The notes: generated by a model not told the origin, from the sequence alone. Shown: positions 1-8,020, counted from the stretch's first letter. The stretch: 64,000 bases of DNA from Saccharibacillus deserti (GCF_013618475.1 NZ_JABJVN010000001.1:372001-436000), one strand, 5' to 3'. Program-made: numbers and translations.

Positions 1-440
1 AACGATAAACAAAAACAACCAAAACAAGAGAGGGAAAGCGCCTCGCGCGCGACCCCCTCTCTAATACTGTGTATAAAGTATACTTAGTATATTGTATAAT
101 ATTTATCTTTATATTATTACAGTGTAAATCATGCAACATGAATTACACTTTCGTAACGCATGAATTACACTCGCGTAGCGCATGATTTACACCTAGGTGA
201 AAAATGGCGGTAAATCAACGTTTCTGAAATAGAAAAAAGAGCAGCCAGAACGAGAGCAGAAGTCGCGTTTCGCGCTTCGCTCTAATACTGTGTATACGTA
301 TATTTAAGTCTATTTGTATAGTATTTATCTTTATATTTATACATCGGAATTTATGCAGACATGATTTCCGATTTTGCCCTGCATGAATTCCGATACTGGT
401 CTGCATGATTTCCGACGCTGCTCTGCATGAATTCCGATTA
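1..440. repeat. Two tandem paralogous iteron-like blocks
   Basis: Two consecutive blocks share one layout: a GC-rich hairpin (about 28-62 and 250-283), the word CTAATACTGTGTATA, an AT-rich stretch ending TATTTATCTTTATATT, one inverted motif, then direct motifs, and finally TAGGTGAAAA. Block A direct units start CATGAATTACAC at 137, 159 and CATGATTTACAC at 181, with an inverted unit at 122-134. Block B units start CATGAWTTCCGA at 360, 382, 404 and 426, with an inverted unit at 343-356. Spacing is exactly 22 bp in both. AT-rich DNA beside 22-bp direct repeats, plus an inverted half-copy, is the known layout of iteron replication origins and initiator operators. No initiator gene is visible, so this role is inferred. 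Confidence 0.7.
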
Positions 441-749
441 GGTGAAAATCGGCTTAAAATAAAGACTAATAAATCCGAGTCTAACCCGTCCCTATTAAGA
501 TAAATATTATAAATTTATTGATTTTTACTCGGATCGGAGCTATACTAGAAGGGTAGCATAATATAATTGTGCTTAGAGCATCAGTAAACAGAAACCGTTC
601 TATATCTTTTAAAGTAAAGGAACAATAAATCATCAAGACAAAAAGAAAGAAGGAAGGTGCACCATGCAGGTTAAAGCTCCGTAGTAAGGAAAGGAAGAGA
701 TAGATCCGTTTTAAAAGTTAAAATAATAAAAAATACAAAAGGAGAAAGA
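441..749. promoter_or_regulatory. Gene-free leader upstream of the helicase gene
   Basis: AT-rich region between the repeat blocks and the helicase gene. It holds an inverted repeat ATCCGAGT (473-480) / ACTCGGAT (527-534) around an AT-rich core, and a possible 6-codon reading frame at 664-684 behind a purine-rich ribosome binding site. No longer gene is visible. Confidence 0.4.
664..684 (+). CDS. Possible six-residue leader peptide (MQVKAP)
   Basis: ATG followed by five sense codons and TAG, preceded by GAAGGAAGG at a suitable distance and located 65 bases before the helicase start. A strong site before such a short frame could mark a leader peptide that couples or attenuates expression of the next gene. 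It could equally be chance in purine-rich DNA. Confidence 0.25.
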   Translation: MQVKAP

Positions 750-1979
750 ATGATTAAGGTAGTAGATAGCATCATGGGTAGTGGGAAGACACAAACAGCT
801 ATTCAAATGATGAACAATGACCTAGATAGCCGCTTCATTTTTGTTACACCGTATTTAGACGAAGTTGAAAGAATTAAACACGCATGTGCAAAGCGAAACT
901 TCTATGATCCAAAGAATTACGATTCAAACGGTGAATCGAATGCCAAGATAGATTCTCTTCATAAGTTGTTGGCAGATCGCAAGAATATTGTAACAACTCA
1001 CGCGCTCTTCACAAGTGCAGATGAAGTAACTAAAGAGCTTATTTACGCCGGTGATTACACGCTAGTTCTAGATGAAGTAATCGACGTAATTACTCAATAT
1101 CCTTTGTCAAAGGGCGATCAAAAGTTGTTGCAGAACTCTAACATGTACGATATAGACGAAAGAGGTTTTGTACGCTGGAATGAAGAGAATGAAGAAGCGG
1201 TTGAATATGAAGGACATAATTCAGGCTTCAAACGGGCAGTAAAGAGTAAAATGATTATGAAACATTCTGACTCCGTTTTTGTTCAACTCTTCTCAAAATC
1301 CGTGTTTGAAGCATTCTCGAATATCTACGTTTTAACCTATTTGTTTGAAGGCCAGATTCAAAGCGCATACTTTAAATTGCACAATATGCCTTATGAAAAA
1401 TACCATGTACATAAGCTAGATAATGGAGCATCCATCTTTAAAGCTGGCGACAATAAAGAAGAAGAAAAGTTGCTTAAACAGAAGTTGAAGGAGAAGGTTC
1501 ATGTTTTTGAAGGCTCAATCAACAACGTTGGAGAGAAAGACTACACCTTATCCTCTAGCTGGTACGAAAGGCACAAATATAATGAAATAGTCAAAAAGTT
1601 ATTGAAAAATCATCTGATTAACTACTTTCAGAATAAGAACGGTGTAAAAGCTAAAGATGTTATCTGGACTACCTTTTCTGACTATAAAAACAAGCTGAAA
1701 GGTAAAGGGTATACGACCAGCTTCTTATCGTGTAATGCAAGAGCCACTAATGCTTATGGTGATCGACATTACTTAGCCTATATGATTAACCGCTTTGAGA
1801 ACCCTGTTATAAAGGCTTTTTTTCAGCAACATAGTATCCAACTCAATCAAGATCTTTGGGCTACCTCTGAACTTATTCAATGGGTTTGGAGAAGCGCTAT
1901 CCGTAACAATGAAGTAATACATATTTATATCCCCTCTAAACGAATGAGAGAGTTGCTTTATAAATGGCTTGAATCATGA
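750..1979 (+). CDS. Phage-type DEAD/DEAH-like helicase or ATPase
   Basis: This 409-residue protein starts with a Walker A motif (GSGKT, residues 11-15) right at the N terminus, followed by VTP and a TTHALF segment and a Walker B-like LDEVID near residue 110. The C-terminal part has WVWRSAIR and YIPSKRMR, resembling helicase motif VI and the family's usual ending. This is the arrangement of the short SF2-like ATPases found in Firmicutes phages and plasmids, which probably act in phage DNA metabolism. The start is supported by AAAGGAGAAAG just upstream. A hairpin with a T-run follows at 2014. The substrate is unknown. Confidence 0.65.
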   Translation: MIKVVDSIMGSGKTQTAIQMMNNDLDSRFIFVTPYLDEVERIKHACAKRNFYDPKNYDSNGESNAKIDSLHKLLADRKNIVTTHALFTSADEVTKELIYAGDYTLVLDEVIDVITQYPLSKGDQKLLQNSNMYDIDERGFVRWNEENEEAVEYEGHNSGFKRAVKSKMIMKHSDSVFVQLFSKSVFEAFSNIYVLTYLFEGQIQSAYFKLHNMPYEKYHVHKLDNGASIFKAGDNKEEEKLLKQKLKEKVHVFEGSINNVGEKDYTLSSSWYERHKYNEIVKKLLKNHLINYFQNKNGVKAKDVIWTTFSDYKNKLKGKGYTTSFLSCNARATNAYGDRHYLAYMINRFENPVIKAFFQQHSIQLNQDLWATSELIQWVWRSAIRNNEVIHIYIPSKRMRELLYKWLES

Positions 1980-2013
1980 GATGGTATTGAAGGCAATTGT
2001 TAGAGTGAAAGAA

Positions 2014-2036
2014 CTTACTCGCAGTAAGAGTTTTTT
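2014..2036 (+). terminator. Terminator after the helicase gene
   Basis: Stem CTTACT/AGTAAG with a CGC loop followed by a run of T. Confidence 0.6.
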
Positions 2037-2039
2037 GCT

Positions 2040-2347
2040 TGTCTCTTAAAAGGAAAATTTATAAAGAAAAGATCAAAAGCAGAGGGTCCCGGCTATCCAA
2101 TTCAGCTACCGCTTCATTGGAATCACCGTGACACACTCTCACTACGCAAGCGTAGCGAGAGGATATTGATACATAAACTGTTATAGTGAGCCGCAAAGGG
2201 TGAATTGCCGCAGGCAAGAGGGAAACGGCGGCAGGTTCATTAACGGTTTATGAGCGTAGCGAATCGTTAATGAAGTTGGTGAAGAGTTTCCCTAAAAGAA
2301 TTACATTAGTAAGTAATAATAAAAATATAAAAAGGAGAAATAATAAA
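2040..2347 (+). other. Gene-free region with strong predicted RNA structure
   Basis: No reading frame with a ribosome site. Several stems are visible: CTCTCACTACGC/GCGTAGCGAGAG around 2137-2160, GCCGC/GCGGC, TTGCC/GGCAA, a perfect 10-bp hairpin TTCATTAACG (2236-2245)/CGTTAATGAA (2265-2274), and an 8-bp stem AGGGAAAC (2219-2226)/GTTTCCCT (2286-2293) enclosing it. It may be a structured RNA or the 5' leader of the next gene. Confidence 0.4.
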
Positions 2348-3139
2348 ATGATTAACCAAAACGTAGATTGCTCTAAACTACATGTAGGACAAAGAATCGA
2401 AAGCCAGGATGAACTATGCAAGCTGCTAGGAGTAGATAATATGGAGGGTGACTATAGTGAATACGAGCAAATTGGTCTATTCGCATCTTACTTTTCTTTT
2501 GTTGAGGATGAAGAAGGCTTTCTAATCAAGGAAATCTATAATGGGAATAGAGGATTGGTTGATGGAGAGCGCTTTGTATCTAAGCTTGAACATGCGCTTC
2601 TGCATACACTGGATAATCAAAAGGATATCGCTTCTTTGCTTGTTCCAGTAGATTCCTTTACCTATATGATGGATCAGATTAACCGCTCTGAGTTGCCAGT
2701 TAGAGATCTGATGCCAGCAGCGCTAGAATACTTGAATAGCGAAGAAGCAAGAGCGTCCTATTACGAAGATAAAGACTCAGTTTCAATCGCTGTTCATGAA
2801 GCACTTTTGTCTTTGAGCGATCAGGCTCTAATCTATAAAGTAGAACACTTTGTAGTAATGGAGGATGGAAAAGCGCGGATTACTACCGACGAAGAGACAT
2901 TGAACATCTTGACTGTACATCGAGACGAGCTGGTTAAGAGAGGCAATAAATTTTCAACCAAAGACGATTTGAAAGAACAAGGGGTTTGGCACGAGTTTAG
3001 AGAGACTGTGAGGCAGAATCTAAAGCAAGAGCTTGGGTATGATTACGCAGGAGAAGCCTATCTGATCGGATTCAACCATGACGATGTAAGAGATGCGCTT
3101 CTTCGTTTAGCAGCAATCGAAGCAAAACAACTCAACTAA
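2348..3139 (+). CDS. Hypothetical protein, 263 aa
   Basis: Not recognised. The ATG at 2348 follows AAAAAGGAGAAATAATAAA and is preferred to the in-frame codon at 2270, which lies inside the structured leader. The protein is acidic and mostly helical by composition, without a signal peptide or membrane segment. It is followed by a terminator and so seems a single-gene unit. Confidence 0.6.
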   Translation: MINQNVDCSKLHVGQRIESQDELCKLLGVDNMEGDYSEYEQIGLFASYFSFVEDEEGFLIKEIYNGNRGLVDGERFVSKLEHALLHTLDNQKDIASLLVPVDSFTYMMDQINRSELPVRDLMPAALEYLNSEEARASYYEDKDSVSIAVHEALLSLSDQALIYKVEHFVVMEDGKARITTDEETLNILTVHRDELVKRGNKFSTKDDLKEQGVWHEFRETVRQNLKQELGYDYAGEAYLIGFNHDDVRDALLRLAAIEAKQLN

Positions 3140-3158
3140 ATACATATGAAAGATAGAG

Positions 3159-3187
3159 GCTGTTCGAGATGATCGAGCGGCTTTTTT
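3159..3187 (+). terminator. Terminator after the 263-aa gene
   Basis: Stem GCTGTTCGA/TCGAGCGGC with G-U pairs, followed by six T. Confidence 0.65.
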
Positions 3188-3576
3188 GTTGCATTCAGTA
3201 CTCTAAAGGCTCAATATAGTGCCAATTGATTCAAATCTAAAAAATAGATCAGTTGTTTAAGATTTACTGTGAGAGAAATAAATCTTTTTTGAATAATAAA
3301 TTGATTTTTTATAACAAAATTTTAGCAAACTTATACTGTGTTCTTCTCGTTTATATAAGTGAGTACAGCATAGAGCATAGATGGAAGGGATTTTTAACAG
3401 AGATAACAAATTAATTTATTCTTTTAATTCAATAGATTTAAAATGCTTAAAAACAATATGGAACTAACATAGGAAGAAAATAGAAAAAATACAGCAATTT
3501 GACAAAATTAAAAAGAAGTAGTAGGGTTTAATTAGGAATTAAGTTTTCCTAAAATAAATTACAAAAGGAGTTTACT
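3188..3576 (+). promoter_or_regulatory. AT-rich gap with promoter for the secreted protein
   Basis: Almost 400 bases without a gene. TTGACA at 3499-3504 and TAGGGT at 3522-3527 are 17 bases apart, about 50 bases before the next start codon. The rest is plain AT-rich DNA. Confidence 0.4.
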
Positions 3577-4392
3577 ATGAAAAAAGTAATGATATCGGTT
3601 ATATCTTCTGCTTTATGTTTTGGATTAGTTAGTCCTGTGCTTACTTCAGCGGCACCTATAACATCCGCAGTCGAGGTAGATCAGATGACACCAGAGAAAC
3701 AAAACTTCGTTTTTTTGGAAGGGAATCCGGGGGATTTACATCTCGTTTATACTTATGAGAGTGAGGGCATCACTTACAAAGTGGACGAGCACTCAAATGA
3801 AGATTTTACCGAAATCCATAGCATTATTTACCAAAAAGAGGCTAATGGAGAATTCGTTGAATTCAGCACTCAAGACACTACCATAGATAGTGAAAATTCT
3901 CTTATTAAACTTACTACGGACCAAGGCGGAGTCATTTCTTCTGAAGCACAAAGTGTAAAGAGTATTGAGCCCATTGTCTCAGGAATACCGGCTATCCACT
4001 CTGATCGAGGAGATAGCTTCACCACTATGGACAGTTACAATGGGACTCCTGTAAAACCTTGGGTATATAATTCTTGGAAAGAAGGATCCTCGTCTATAGC
4101 AAGGTATACTCTTACGGGTGTAGTTGGGGCACTATCTTTAATAGCGGTTGACTACGCACCAGGAGCATACAAACTTGGTGCGGCTGCGATAGGAGCTATG
4201 GCTACTTTATTCGTTGCAGATAATGTTCAGACAGTGTATTACAAACAGAGATACGGTCAGAAGAACTCTGCAGTTGCCCCAAGTGTAATTGTTGCTAATC
4301 AAATTGATACTCTGTACTACTCAGAACCAGGTTTTAAATATCTAAAAGGACGGACAAACCCTATAAGATCGTTGCCGGGATATGTAGAATAA
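3577..4392 (+). CDS. Secreted protein, possible large bacteriocin (geobacillin-26-like)
   Basis: The 271-residue protein has a clear Sec signal peptide (basic MKK start, hydrophobic core, likely cleavage near TSA-AP at residues 24-26). The mature part is mostly polar. A long Gly/Ala-rich hydrophobic stretch at about residues 179-213 could insert in or cross a membrane. Signal peptide, polar domain and a single hydrophobic C-terminal helix pair, followed by a small membrane-protein gene, recall large secreted bacteriocins of the geobacillin 26 type. That similarity is from memory of the architecture and no match was run. It has its own promoter and terminator, typical of cargo. Confidence 0.45.
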   Translation: MKKVMISVISSALCFGLVSPVLTSAAPITSAVEVDQMTPEKQNFVFLEGNPGDLHLVYTYESEGITYKVDEHSNEDFTEIHSIIYQKEANGEFVEFSTQDTTIDSENSLIKLTTDQGGVISSEAQSVKSIEPIVSGIPAIHSDRGDSFTTMDSYNGTPVKPWVYNSWKEGSSSIARYTLTGVVGALSLIAVDYAPGAYKLGAAAIGAMATLFVADNVQTVYYKQRYGQKNSAVAPSVIVANQIDTLYYSEPGFKYLKGRTNPIRSLPGYVE

Positions 4393-4410
4393 AAGTTCTT
4401 TTATGATAAA

Positions 4411-4446
4411 AGATCCAGCCTTGATTTGTTGAGGCTGGATCTCTTA
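4411..4446 (+). terminator. Terminator after the secreted-protein gene
   Basis: Perfect 10-bp stem AGATCCAGCC/GGCTGGATCT followed by a T-rich tail. Confidence 0.75.
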
Positions 4447-4578
4447 TTATAATTTATAAGAGAAATGTTACTGGTAAATGAATGTAACATAGATTTTAAA
4501 TTCTTATTAATCATTTATCTGATATACTATAAATAGAAATCTGTCTTGGCGCGTTCAAAAATTAAGGAGGTAAAGACG

Positions 4579-4776
4579 TTGAGAAATAAAATAGATTTAA
4601 AAATATTCTTAATGAATTTTATTAAATTTTTTGTAGTAACAATGGTAGTTTTTTTGGTAGGAAATTTATTTGTATTACATAAAGAATGGGATGAGATTGA
4701 TCATAAATTTTATTTAATAGTTGGAACTACTATGAGTTTACTGAACGCACTGGTTACAAGTAGGTCTAAGGAGTAA
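4579..4776 (+). CDS. Small two-helix membrane protein, possible immunity protein
   Basis: A TTG start at 4579 has AAGGAGG eight bases upstream, which is better than the in-frame upstream codon at 4546 without a site. The 65-residue product has two hydrophobic helices (about residues 8-30 and 43-57) and a basic tail. Placed directly after a secreted bacteriocin-like protein, it could be its immunity partner. This is inferred from position and size only. A 43-codon frame follows five bases after its stop. Confidence 0.5.
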   Translation: MRNKIDLKIFLMNFIKFFVVTMVVFLVGNLFVLHKEWDEIDHKFYLIVGTTMSLLNALVTSRSKE

Positions 4777-4780
4777 TTAT

Positions 4781-4912
4781 ATGCTGTATTTTAAAGCAAA
4801 GCTTGCATTCTGGCGTCTCTTGATTGTTGAGATTCCAGAATTTTTAATATTCAAAAGCAGTTACTCTAATGATACGTTATTGAATAATTATAAGATTAAA
4901 AAGGCTACCTGA
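4781..4912 (+). CDS. Small hypothetical protein, 43 aa
   Basis: ATG at 4781 preceded by AAGGAG overlapping the end of the preceding gene, so it is probably co-translated. The product is basic with a hydrophobic middle (WRLLIVEIPEFLIF) and is not recognised. It may be a third part of the secreted-protein module or a non-functional frame. Confidence 0.35.
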   Translation: MLYFKAKLAFWRLLIVEIPEFLIFKSSYSNDTLLNNYKIKKAT

Positions 4913-6085
4913 GTAATTTTTTGTGATTCTCAAAATCCTCAATAAAATGTTGTAAGAATATTAATTGTTAGTAGGTGGAGGTTTTTCTAAAATTGCATCG
5001 CTAAAAAGGCGTGAAAACGGAGAAAGCCTTGCGGGAGTAAGATTTTTTGAAAAATAGGAGGTAAAATAGGCATTTGCATCGCAAAAACGTTGATGTGACG
5101 CGGTTTTCGACTGTTGATAAGGGAGAAAATCGGCTAAAATAACCTGTAATCAAAATAGTTACAATTATGTTACCAATAGAAACACTTGATACATAAGGCT
5201 TTTACGATGCGATCACGATGCAAATAGCGATACAAATTAATCAAAAAGTTACAAAAAGGTTACAAGTAGAAAGGCTAATTTTAAACCGTGCTGTGGAAAT
5301 GGAAGTGCTTATGCTCTATTCCGCGCTTGGGATGCCCTGCCGGATTTCAAATATCCCCCCGGCATATAGGGCTGTGGATACCTGAAAAAGAGGATTGCAG
5401 GGTAAAGAAGCCCGGAAACACTGGGTTTTGACGGTGTTCGGCAGCCGGATCACTTACCGGATCTATCAACTGTGGATGATTTCAAAACGGAGCGGAACTG
5501 TCGGAAACTCTTTCGTTCGCCTTTGCTATACCCCGCCTACAATTTGATTTTACATCGCATCGTAAGACAAACCTGTAACTACAATACTTACTTTTATCTA
5601 ATGTAGACATGCTGGCTATACACTGCTTACATTTTATCCTGCTCTTCATCTTTCTATCTGATATTCACACACCTTTATCAACTATAAGTAATTGGATCAA
5701 AGCTATTACATCGTCACGACTAGTATAGTTTGATCTTTAATATCCTCAAATTCTTACTCTAGCTCATTTACTCTATACTGTATTGGTAAAGATTATTATG
5801 ACTGCTTGTCGCTATAAAGAATAAACCTTACATTTTCTGCTCGTTATTTGTTCAGCTTGAATCTAAGATATATAACCTGAATTTCTAATCTTAAATTATA
5901 TATCAATTTCTTGTTCTTGATTCCAATACTTATACTAAAAGTTCAGTTCAGATAAGATAAATAAGTACTATTCAATTCTTGAGCTGTATATTTTTTAAAT
6001 CGTAGATTATTAAAATAAATATGTACAAATATTTTAATTAATATATAATGTGATGTAGAGTCAAATTTCTAATGAAGGAGTTTTA
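4913..6085. other. 1.1-kb gene-free region with origin-like or structured-RNA features
   Basis: No supported reading frame. From 4980 to 5580 there are repeated GCATCGC/GCGATGC words on both strands, paired GTTAC direct repeats (about 5155-5175 and 5245-5265), and four words close to the DnaA box complement TGTGGATAA: TGTTGATAA near 5113, TGTGGAAAT near 5292, TGTGGATAC near 5373 and TGTGGATGA near 5472. GC-richer DNA at 5280-5540 has several strong stems, for example TGCCGG/CCGGCA and AACAC/GTGTT. The stretch 5580-6080 is very AT-rich and featureless. GAAAATCGGCT near 5131 echoes the end of repeat block B. Confidence 0.4.
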
Positions 6086-6286
6086 ATGAACAAAGAGCCA
6101 CCAATTCAACAAATCATATTTTGTGACGAGATTTATAACATGCAGCAATTTACAGACGGTTCTAAGCGAATTTTTAAAGAGAAGAATGCAAGAGGATTTA
6201 AAATTAATATTAAAGTTTCTGGAGATCCTGAAGAACACAAACAAGGCATACAAGCATTAAAAGACTTTTACAAAAGGGTTTTATAA
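6086..6286 (+). CDS. Small hypothetical protein, 66 aa
   Basis: Not recognised. ATG preceded by GAAGGAG. Soluble and lysine-rich, with no clear motif. First gene of the small-gene run after the gene-free region. Confidence 0.5.
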   Translation: MNKEPPIQQIIFCDEIYNMQQFTDGSKRIFKEKNARGFKINIKVSGDPEEHKQGIQALKDFYKRVL

Positions 6287-6345
6287 AACTCCTCTTTAAA
6301 CAAAAATGTAATACACATGATGATTATAGGAAGGAGGTTTATGTT

Positions 6346-6636
6346 GTGAAAGAAGCAGATTATAAATTGATCTCAGCAACCAGTGAGGGAGAAATACTAA
6401 TTGCTTATAAAAGTAAACAAGATATTAAATTCAGCTCTGTGAAACAGATTGAGTTTGTAACGCACAGGTATGGAAAAGGAGCTGCAGAAGGTTATGCGAT
6501 GAACTATTTTATTCGAATTACTAAAGAAAATAATGAAACGGCTCAATATCCAAAAGAAAAGATGGATCTTGAAGCGGCAAAAAAGGTTTTGATAGAATCA
6601 GGTGTAGCTTTTAACGAGAGAGATGAAATAATATAA
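6346..6636 (+). CDS. Hypothetical protein, 96 aa
   Basis: GTG start at 6346 behind AAGGAGG; the ATG just upstream runs into TGA after one codon. The pattern of short beta strands (ISATSEGEILIAY, IKFSSVKQIEFV) suggests a small beta domain. Function unknown. A long perfect palindrome follows. Confidence 0.5.
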   Translation: MKEADYKLISATSEGEILIAYKSKQDIKFSSVKQIEFVTHRYGKGAAEGYAMNYFIRITKENNETAQYPKEKMDLEAAKKVLIESGVAFNERDEII

Positions 6637-6655
6637 AAACATAGGTAAAAAAACA

Positions 6656-6705
6656 GTAATCGACAAGGCTCGCACTCTAATAGGAGTGCGAGCCTTGTCG
6701 ATTAC
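6656..6705. terminator. Perfect 22-bp inverted repeat
   Basis: Arms 6656-6677 and 6684-6705 are exact complements around a 6-base loop TAATAG. There is no T-run on either side, which is unusual for an intrinsic terminator. It may still end transcription, or be a protein site. Confidence 0.5.
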
Positions 6706-6814
6706 GGAGTAGGACTTTTATTTAAAAAATATGCCACAAACCTATACATCGAAACCTATACTTTCGCTTACTAGTTAGAAATTTTTCTCTATGATAATAT
6801 GCAGAAAAGGGGGA

Positions 6815-7117
6815 ATGATTGAATTGGCTTCTAAATATGACTGCATAGGTGAATACTTAGCAAAGGTGAAAAAGGATAAAGCAACTCTTTTCTATTCAGA
6901 GATGAACAATTTGATCCAAAGGCTAAGCCCAGAAAAGCCTTTACCTCCGAGCGCTTATAAATTTGAAAATTGGTGGGGAAACGATCAAAAGTCGCATACT
7001 CAGAGTAGATCGTGGCTGAGCGTAGGCTGGAAAACAGACATGTCTAGGAGCGAACTAGGGAAGTTTATCGTCTTTGTACGAGCAACGGCAAATACAAGGA
7101 GAAATAGCTATGAATAA
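6815..7117 (+). CDS. DUF7662-like protein
   Basis: The roughly 100-residue product carries the pattern KY...L..YL, LPPSAYKFENWWGND, H.QSRSWLSVGW and a final V.F.R, which I recognise as the DUF7662 family of small proteins found in phages and bacteria. Function unknown. Start choice is uncertain: ATG 6815 is very close to AAAAGGGGG, and TTG 6824 would be better spaced. The end overlaps the beginning of the next gene. Confidence 0.6.
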   Translation: MIELASKYDCIGEYLAKVKKDKATLFYSEMNNLIQRLSPEKPLPPSAYKFENWWGNDQKSHTQSRSWLSVGWKTDMSRSELGKFIVFVRATANTRRNSYE

Positions 7118-7343
7118 AAACCACTTAAGCGAAAAAGAGCAGTTTAAGGAGATTTTGAACCAAGAAGAGATAAGTCGCATTGAAAATATTGAACTCAGAG
7201 ATATCAGAATGAAATATTGGCATTTACGACATGAGGCATTCCTTGATGAACACAATATAAGCGATCAAAAGCTAGAGCAGATTATAGAAGAATTAAGACA
7301 GAAAGAGATGAGAGAAGTAAAACGTTTCAGAAACGATGTATAA
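7110..7343 (+). CDS. Small helical protein, 77 aa
   Basis: ATG 7110 follows AAGGAGAAATAGCT and overlaps the end of the DUF7662 gene, so the two are probably translationally coupled. Highly charged and probably coiled-coil. Not recognised. Confidence 0.5.
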   Translation: MNKNHLSEKEQFKEILNQEEISRIENIELRDIRMKYWHLRHEAFLDEHNISDQKLEQIIEELRQKEMREVKRFRNDV

Positions 7344-7388
7344 GTAGACTTTTATAAAATGATTATTTGATCAAGGAGATGAACGACA

Positions 7389-7625
7389 GTGCCTAATTCT
7401 AACGCCGCTGCTGCAATGCGAGAGCTTCGTAAAAGACGCAAAGAGAACGGTCAATGCATCTACTGTGAAAACCCCTTAGAGACTACTACAATGTGCGCGT
7501 TCCACGCAGCGGCAGTTAGAAAATATAAGGACGCTCCTAAACGCGAATCAGGACACAGATATCCGCTTAAGCGTCGTTCTAAGCGAGATCCTGACGTGAT
7601 GGTTGGAGCCGATTGGAGAACGTAG
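7389..7625 (+). CDS. Small basic protein with zinc-knuckle-like cysteines
   Basis: GTG start behind AAGGAG. The 78-residue product is rich in Arg and Lys and has C-x2-C followed by C-x2-H (CIYC at about 23-26, CAFH near 36-39), which could bind zinc. A nucleic-acid-binding role is plausible but inferred. Confidence 0.5.
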   Translation: MPNSNAAAAMRELRKRRKENGQCIYCENPLETTTMCAFHAAAVRKYKDAPKRESGHRYPLKRRSKRDPDVMVGADWRT

Positions 7626-7678
7626 AAGGAAGGGTAAAATGTGTAGGTAAAGATTGTTATTAGGAGGAGTGGAAGACA

Positions 7679-7984
7679 ATGAAAGAAGAGGCCGCTTTAA
7701 TTAGAGATGCTTTGTTAACGCCAGGGGAATATAGCTCCGTTGAAGAAATTAATAAAGGCGGTTGCGCTAAATTCGCAAATCGGCTTATTGAAGCTACAGG
7801 GAAAGGAGAGTTAATGTGGAGCAGCAATTTTCACAAGTATTTTGACCTAAAACATAAGAGAGACAGGTATCATGGGCATGTTGTGGTTTTCTACAAAGGA
7901 AAACTTTACGATGCAGAAAACACAGACGGAGTTGTCCATCCAGATGACTTGAATTTTTTTAAGCATAGATTTATGAATGGATGA
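7679..7984 (+). CDS. Hypothetical protein with possible papain-like Cys-His-Asp triad
   Basis: 101 residues, ATG behind AGGAGTGG. GGCAKFANRL (C29) opens a helix and HGHVVVFYKGKLYDAE (H67, D78) forms two strands. This order, Cys at a helix start followed by His on a strand and Asp, matches small papain-fold cysteine peptidases and amidases of the NlpC/P60-like superfamily. No peptidase activity is shown, and the fold assignment rests on motif order only. Confidence 0.4.
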   Translation: MKEEAALIRDALLTPGEYSSVEEINKGGCAKFANRLIEATGKGELMWSSNFHKYFDLKHKRDRYHGHVVVFYKGKLYDAENTDGVVHPDDLNFFKHRFMNG

Positions 7985-8020
7985 AAGAACTATTTTATTC
8001 AAAGTGAGGGAGGGATAATT

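Noticed and set aside
118-440. CRISPR array
   Set aside because: The repeats are 12-14 bases with 8-10 base gaps and related gaps between units, too short for CRISPR, and no cas genes are present.
2085-2110. tRNA-like sequence on the minus strand (GGTAGCTGAATTGGATAGCC)
   Set aside because: It looks like a D arm, but no matching acceptor, anticodon or T arm follows, so a tRNA gene is not supported.
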